From: Methanobacteriota archaeon | Lineage (GTDB): Archaea; Thermoplasmatota; E2; DHVEG-1 | Reading direction: 5' to 3' | NCBI GenBank assembly: GCA_026394435.1 | Contig: JAPKYG010000041.1 | Location: 1-7,619, forward strand | Length of the DNA stretch: 7,619 nucleotides | In this document: positions 4,565 through 7,619 of the stretch, in pieces | Position numbering within the stretch: the stretch's first letter is position 1 | Layout of the letters: every line of letters starts with the position of its first letter | Translations under genes and position numbers: made by a program | The notes under the pieces: generated by a model | Told to the model about the DNA's origin: nothing | Databases searched by the model: none | Seen by the model: only the letters and a program-made list of their open reading frames with translations

Positions 4565-6826
4565 GTGTACATCCAGCATGACTTTATCAAACCAAATTCC
4601 GTAGAACGAAGAGAGTATCAGTACAATATCGCAAACTCTGCAGCGAACGCAAGTACCCTGGTCGTGCTTCCCACCGGCATGGGAAAAACCATCATCGCAC
4701 TTCTCGTCATCGCAAAAGAACTTGTAAAAAACAACAAGGTCCTGTTTCTCTCCCCGACAAAACCGCTCGTGAACCAACACGCACAGACTCTTACCGATCT
4801 TCTTACCATTGACGATAACGTCGCGGTCTTCACCGGTGAAGTCCCCCCAGAAAAAAGAATAGAACTCTGGAACAGCAAACGAATCATTGTCTCCACCCCG
4901 CAAGTCATTGAAAACGACCTGATTGCAAGACGATACGACCTGGCCAAAACATCTCGTATTATTTTTGACGAGGCACACCGCGCGGCAGGAAACTACTCAT
5001 ACGTCTTTATTGCAGACATGTTCAAGAAACAACAAAGCGAACGACGCTGCCTTGGCATGACAGCATCCCCCGGAAACAACCTTTCAGAAATCCTGGAAGT
5101 CTGTAAAAACCTAGAAATCACCAACATTGAGATACGAACAAAAATAGACCAGGACGTCAGACCCTACGTACATGACCTCGACATCAAATGGAGAGAGATC
5201 CTACTCCCCCCCGAATTCAACTACACTCTCCAACTCCTCAGAAAAGCACTCGCTGAACGGCTTAGCATCCTAAAAAACATCGGCGTCCTCGACTCAGCCT
5301 CATTAGCACTTATCAACAGAAAAAAACTCTTAGAAGTCCAACAAAAAATACAATTAGGACTACGTTCCAACCCGCAACCATCACAAACTCTGTTCAAAGC
5401 AGCCTCTGCGCAAAACGCGGCCATGAAACTTGCACACGCCATTGAACTTCTCCAAACTCAAGGAGTCAACGCCCTTAGCAACTACGTTTCCCGCATGGCG
5501 ACTGAGGCAAGTTCAAAAGGAGGAAGCAAAGCCTCCCGAGACATCATGAAAGACCCTAACGTCCTCGAAGCAATCGCCTATGTCAAAGCTCTCAAAATTG
5601 AACATCCAAAAATCCAAGAAATCGTCACCATCGTCAAAGAACAACTCACCCTCAAGAAAGAATCAAAAATCATCGTCTTTACCCACTATCGAGACACCTC
5701 CCTTTATGTCCTCAAACAACTTGAAAAGATACCGATAGCAAAACCAGTTAGATTCATTGGACAAGCTGGAAAAGAAAACGATAAAGGACTCACACAAAAA
5801 GAACAAATTGATATCATCAGAAGATTCAAAAAAGATGAATACAACGTTCTCATCGCAACCTCTGTAGCTGAAGAGGGACTTGACATCCCCTCAACAGACC
5901 TTGTGGTCTTCTACGAACCTGTTCCCTCAGAGATACGTACCATCCAACGGAAAGGCAGAACTGCACGACAAATGGCAGGGAAAGTCATTATTCTTATCAC
6001 CAAAGGAACACCAGACGAGGCATACTACTGGTCCAGCCGACAAAAAGAACGCAGGATGCACAGTGAACTCGAAATACTCAGAACTGCACTCCGCAAAAAA
6101 CTCCAAGACCCTGCTGCTGTCTACCAAACTGCGCTTCACCAAGAAAACCAAAAAAAACTCGATGAATATTCTAAAAAAACGAATGTCAAAATCATCGTTG
6201 ACCATCGAGAATCCCGCTCCCCCGTCATGCGATTCCTCTCACAAAAAGACATCATCGTTGAACCTCAACAACTCGACGTTGGAGACTACATCATCTCCTC
6301 CCGCATCGGCGTCGAACGAAAAACCGTAGATGATTTCCTCAATTCACTCATAGAAGGAAAACTCTTTGTCCAAATGAAAAACCTACGAACCACATACTCC
6401 AGACCACTGTTACTTGTTGAAGGGGATGGTCTTCTTACCAAGAGAAACATCAGCCATAACGCGATCTTTGGCAGCTTAGTCTCAATCATCGTAGACTTCG
6501 GCATCCCTATCATCACCACCCATACCCCGCAAGAAACCGCAGACTTCCTTGCCGTCATGGCTCACCGGGAACAAAAAGAAGGAGATAAGGCAATCGCCAT
6601 ACGAGGAGAAAAAACAGCAAAAACTATTTCTGAACATCAACAATTCCTCGTCGAAGGTCTCCCAAACATTTCAGCAGTTCTTGCACAACGTCTCCTGCAG
6701 CACTTCGGCAGCATCAGATCTCTTGCCAACGCATCCGAAGACGACCTCTGCCAGATCCAGGGGATAGGAAAGAACATCGCTGCAGATATCCTCAAAATAC
6801 TCAACGCAGAGTATCTCAAAGACTAG
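4565..6826 (+). CDS. hef: Hef helicase-nuclease (XPF/FANCM family)
   Basis: Hef is the euryarchaeal fusion of a FANCM-like SF2 helicase and an XPF-type nuclease that processes stalled forks and branched DNA. The 753 residues match full-length Hef. Helicase motifs are LPTGMGKT (35-42, Walker A), SPTKPLVNQH (63-72), TPQ (111-113), DEAH (135-138), TAS (166-168), ATSVAEEGLDIP (431-442, motif V) and QRKGRTARQ (461-469, motif VI). An insert between the helicase lobes (about 205-350) is Lys- and Gln-rich, as in Hef/FANCM. The ERCC4 nuclease starts at VDHRES (545-550) and has GDY (573-575) and VERKTVDDF (583-591), so the catalytic Asp/Glu/Lys set looks intact. Tandem helix-hairpin-helix motifs close the protein (about 697-747, with GIGKNIA). 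The start is GTG at 4565, since an in-frame TAA lies at 4547-4549 and YIQHDFIKP matches the family N-terminus; there is no Shine-Dalgarno. Coding strand is strongly A- and C-rich. Confidence 0.95.
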   Translation: MYIQHDFIKPNSVERREYQYNIANSAANASTLVVLPTGMGKTIIALLVIAKELVKNNKVLFLSPTKPLVNQHAQTLTDLLTIDDNVAVFTGEVPPEKRIELWNSKRIIVSTPQVIENDLIARRYDLAKTSRIIFDEAHRAAGNYSYVFIADMFKKQQSERRCLGMTASPGNNLSEILEVCKNLEITNIEIRTKIDQDVRPYVHDLDIKWREILLPPEFNYTLQLLRKALAERLSILKNIGVLDSASLALINRKKLLEVQQKIQLGLRSNPQPSQTLFKAASAQNAAMKLAHAIELLQTQGVNALSNYVSRMATEASSKGGSKASRDIMKDPNVLEAIAYVKALKIEHPKIQEIVTIVKEQLTLKKESKIIVFTHYRDTSLYVLKQLEKIPIAKPVRFIGQAGKENDKGLTQKEQIDIIRRFKKDEYNVLIATSVAEEGLDIPSTDLVVFYEPVPSEIRTIQRKGRTARQMAGKVIILITKGTPDEAYYWSSRQKERRMHSELEILRTALRKKLQDPAAVYQTALHQENQKKLDEYSKKTNVKIIVDHRESRSPVMRFLSQKDIIVEPQQLDVGDYIISSRIGVERKTVDDFLNSLIEGKLFVQMKNLRTTYSRPLLLVEGDGLLTKRNISHNAIFGSLVSIIVDFGIPIITTHTPQETADFLAVMAHREQKEGDKAIAIRGEKTAKTISEHQQFLVEGLPNISAVLAQRLLQHFGSIRSLANASEDDLCQIQGIGKNIAADILKILNAEYLKD

Positions 6827-6830
6827 CCCA

Positions 6831-6840
6831 AATATTTTTA
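6831..6840 (+). promoter_or_regulatory. TATA-like/T-rich element between hef and UPF0147
   Basis: AATATTTTTA lies just after the hef stop. It may act as a U-tract terminator for hef and as the TATA box of the next gene, with initiation expected near 6860-6863, about 20 bases before the ATG at 6882. Both roles rest on position and composition. Confidence 0.4.
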
Positions 6841-6881
6841 TCTCACTTTGTGATTACCGTCAAGTCTAGGGGTGACTATTT

Positions 6882-7139
6882 ATGCCCGATGATAATAAAA
6901 AAATCGATCAGATTTGTGATGGTTTAAATATGATTAGTGAGGATAACTCTATCCCAAGAAACATCAGACGAGGGGCAGAAGAAGTCAAACAAATCCTAAG
7001 AAAACCAGACGACCCTATTGACCTCCGTGTTGCCTCTGCAACCTCAATTCTTGACGAACTCGCAAACGATCCAAATATTCCACTACATGGTCGAACGCTC
7101 ATCTGGAATATCATGAGTCGTTTGGAGGAACTCGCATAA
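6882..7139 (+). CDS. UPF0147 family protein (85 aa), function unknown
   Basis: This is a small, all-helical, conserved archaeal protein of the UPF0147 family, cytosolic and without a defined activity. It is standard in length. Family features include an acidic/Lys-rich first helix, the SIPRNIRRGAEEVKQIL segment (23-39), DLRVASATSILDELANDPNI (47-66) and the signature PLHGRTLIWNIMSRLEEL (67-84). A strong ribosome site, AGGGGTGA (6868-6875), lies six bases before the ATG and matches the 16S 3' end over GGTGA. It seems to have its own promoter just after hef, and a T-rich tract follows its stop, so it is probably a single-gene unit. The neighbours (Hef and an endonuclease IV-like enzyme) are repair proteins, but I see no sequence reason to assign it a repair role. 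Confidence 0.9.
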   Translation: MPDDNKKIDQICDGLNMISEDNSIPRNIRRGAEEVKQILRKPDDPIDLRVASATSILDELANDPNIPLHGRTLIWNIMSRLEELA

Positions 7140-7142
7140 TAT

Positions 7143-7149
7143 ATTTTTT
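7143..7149 (+). terminator. T-rich tract after UPF0147, possibly doubling as a TATA box
   Basis: Four bases after the UPF0147 stop the sequence runs ATATATTTTTTA. The T run is a candidate U-tract terminator, and the flanking ATATAT is TATA-like at a distance that would start the next transcript near 7165-7170. Confidence 0.35.
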
Positions 7150-7163
7150 ATCAAAAAGGACAA

Positions 7164-7189
7164 CCATTCGTTCATTGAAACGAAAATGG
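7164..7189 (+). promoter_or_regulatory. Hairpin covering part of the ribosome site of the TIM-barrel gene
   Basis: TTCGTT (7167-7172) pairs perfectly with AACGAA (7179-7184) around a six-base loop. After a two-base AA bulge, CCA (7164-7166) pairs with TGG (7187-7189). The TGG includes the first two G of the GGAGG ribosome site (7188-7192) and part of an alternative ATG at 7186. This could modulate translation, but the stem is short and AT-rich. Confidence 0.3.
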
Positions 7190-7200
7190 AGGAAAATAAA

Positions 7201-7619
7201 ATGATACGAATCGGACAAGCTGGTATCCCGTTATCTTGTAAAGGACGTACTAACAAGGATGGACTTGTATATACTCATAAAAGTCTTGATTTAAATGCTA
7301 TTGAAATACAATTCGTTCGCGGATTATATGTTCTGTCTGAAGAAGAAGCACAATTCATCAAAGAATACGCACAGAAAAATGATATCGAGATTCATGTCCA
7401 TGCGCCCTATTATTTAAATTTAGCTGGTGACCGTGAAGAAATCATCATGAGTTATGAAAAAATCATGAAATCAGCACTAATGGCAAATGACATTGGATCA
7501 AAAACACTGATCATCCATCCAGGGTTTTACGCAGAACATAGTCCGAAAAAAACCTTAAAACTTGTCATTAAAAACTCAAAAAAACTTGTCGGAATGTTTA
7601 AAAAACAAAAATTCAAAAT
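7201..7619 (+). CDS. Endonuclease IV-like TIM-barrel protein, N-terminal part only
   Basis: This gene runs off the right edge; 139 codons are visible. The N-terminus MIRIGQAGIPLSCKGRT, and IEIQFVRG (34-41), match archaeal xylose-isomerase-like TIM-barrel proteins related to endonuclease IV, which cleaves DNA at abasic sites using a trinuclear zinc centre. HVHAPYYLNLAG (65-76) corresponds to the endonuclease IV strand with the first metal-binding His (His67), and IIHPGFY (104-110) to the second (His106). The remaining ligands lie outside the window, so nuclease activity cannot be confirmed; a sugar-isomerase relative is possible. GGAGG at 7188-7192, eight bases before ATG 7201, sets the start. 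An in-frame ATG at 7186 overlaps that site and is disfavoured. The gene is AT-rich and favours A/T-ending codons (AAT, GAT, TTA), unlike hef. Next to hef it suggests a repair neighbourhood. Confidence 0.85.
   Translation, partial: MIRIGQAGIPLSCKGRTNKDGLVYTHKSLDLNAIEIQFVRGLYVLSEEEAQFIKEYAQKNDIEIHVHAPYYLNLAGDREEIIMSYEKIMKSALMANDIGSKTLIIHPGFYAEHSPKKTLKLVIKNSKKLVGMFKKQKFK

Noticed and set aside
4514..4978. 154-codon minus-strand ORF antisense to the start of hef
   Set aside because: It is the reverse-strand shadow of conserved hef helicase motifs, with a Cys/Val/Asp-rich product typical of such shadows.
5880..6329. 149-codon plus-strand ORF inside hef
   Set aside because: Out-of-frame reading of the hef helicase/nuclease junction; Ser/Thr/Lys-rich low-complexity product.
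1..7619. CRISPR arrays, insertion sequences, defence systems
   Set aside because: No regularly spaced direct repeats, transposase motifs or defence-gene families were seen on either strand.

Overview
The window is archaeal and most resembles a euryarchaeote or a related uncultivated lineage. It encodes Pus10, ribosomal protein L21e, RNA polymerase subunit F (Rpb4), a DUF655 protein, a KsgA/Dim1 rRNA dimethylase, the helicase-nuclease Hef and a UPF0147 protein. The promoters look archaeal (TATA boxes about 26-28 bases before a plausible start, some with a purine-rich BRE-like GAAAC), and T-rich tracts take the place of bacterial hairpin terminators. I cannot name the genus.

Layout. Bases 1-349 hold a remnant of a right-handed beta-helix (NosD-like) surface protein, open at the left edge. 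Bases 350-913 are gene-poor, with one likely 53-residue two-helix membrane protein (547-708) and one doubtful 38-codon Cys-containing ORF (771-887). Bases 914-4115 are a tight plus-strand cluster for translation and transcription: pus10, rpl21e, rpoF, DUF655 and ksgA, with gaps of 0 to about 18 bases. A small hydrophobic protein on the minus strand (4138-4350) converges on ksgA. Bases 4351-4564 form a divergent intergenic region. It contains what I consider the best hidden feature of the window, a complete C/D box guide sRNA (4441-4513) with its own predicted promoter. Then follow hef (4565-6826), a UPF0147 gene (6882-7139) and the start of an endonuclease IV-like TIM-barrel gene that runs off the right edge (7201-7619).

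How it fits together. The left cluster makes and modifies the gene-expression machinery: Pus10 makes tRNA pseudouridines, KsgA dimethylates the 3' end of 16S rRNA, L21e is a ribosomal protein, and RpoF is half of the RNA polymerase stalk. The sRNA adds a third RNA-modification activity. Its D-box guide can pair over 10 bases with the 23S rRNA A-loop (helix 92) as I remember the archaeal sequence, which predicts a 2'-O-methyl C equivalent to E. coli C2558. The right side is DNA repair: Hef for stalled forks and a probable AP-endonuclease-type enzyme.

No wholly new multi-gene system is evident. The unlisted elements of most interest are the sRNA with its promoter, the small membrane proteins, and substitutions in conserved motifs of KsgA (NLPF) and Pus10 (Leu after the catalytic Asp). 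Ribosomal RNA sequences used for target prediction come from memory and were not searched.
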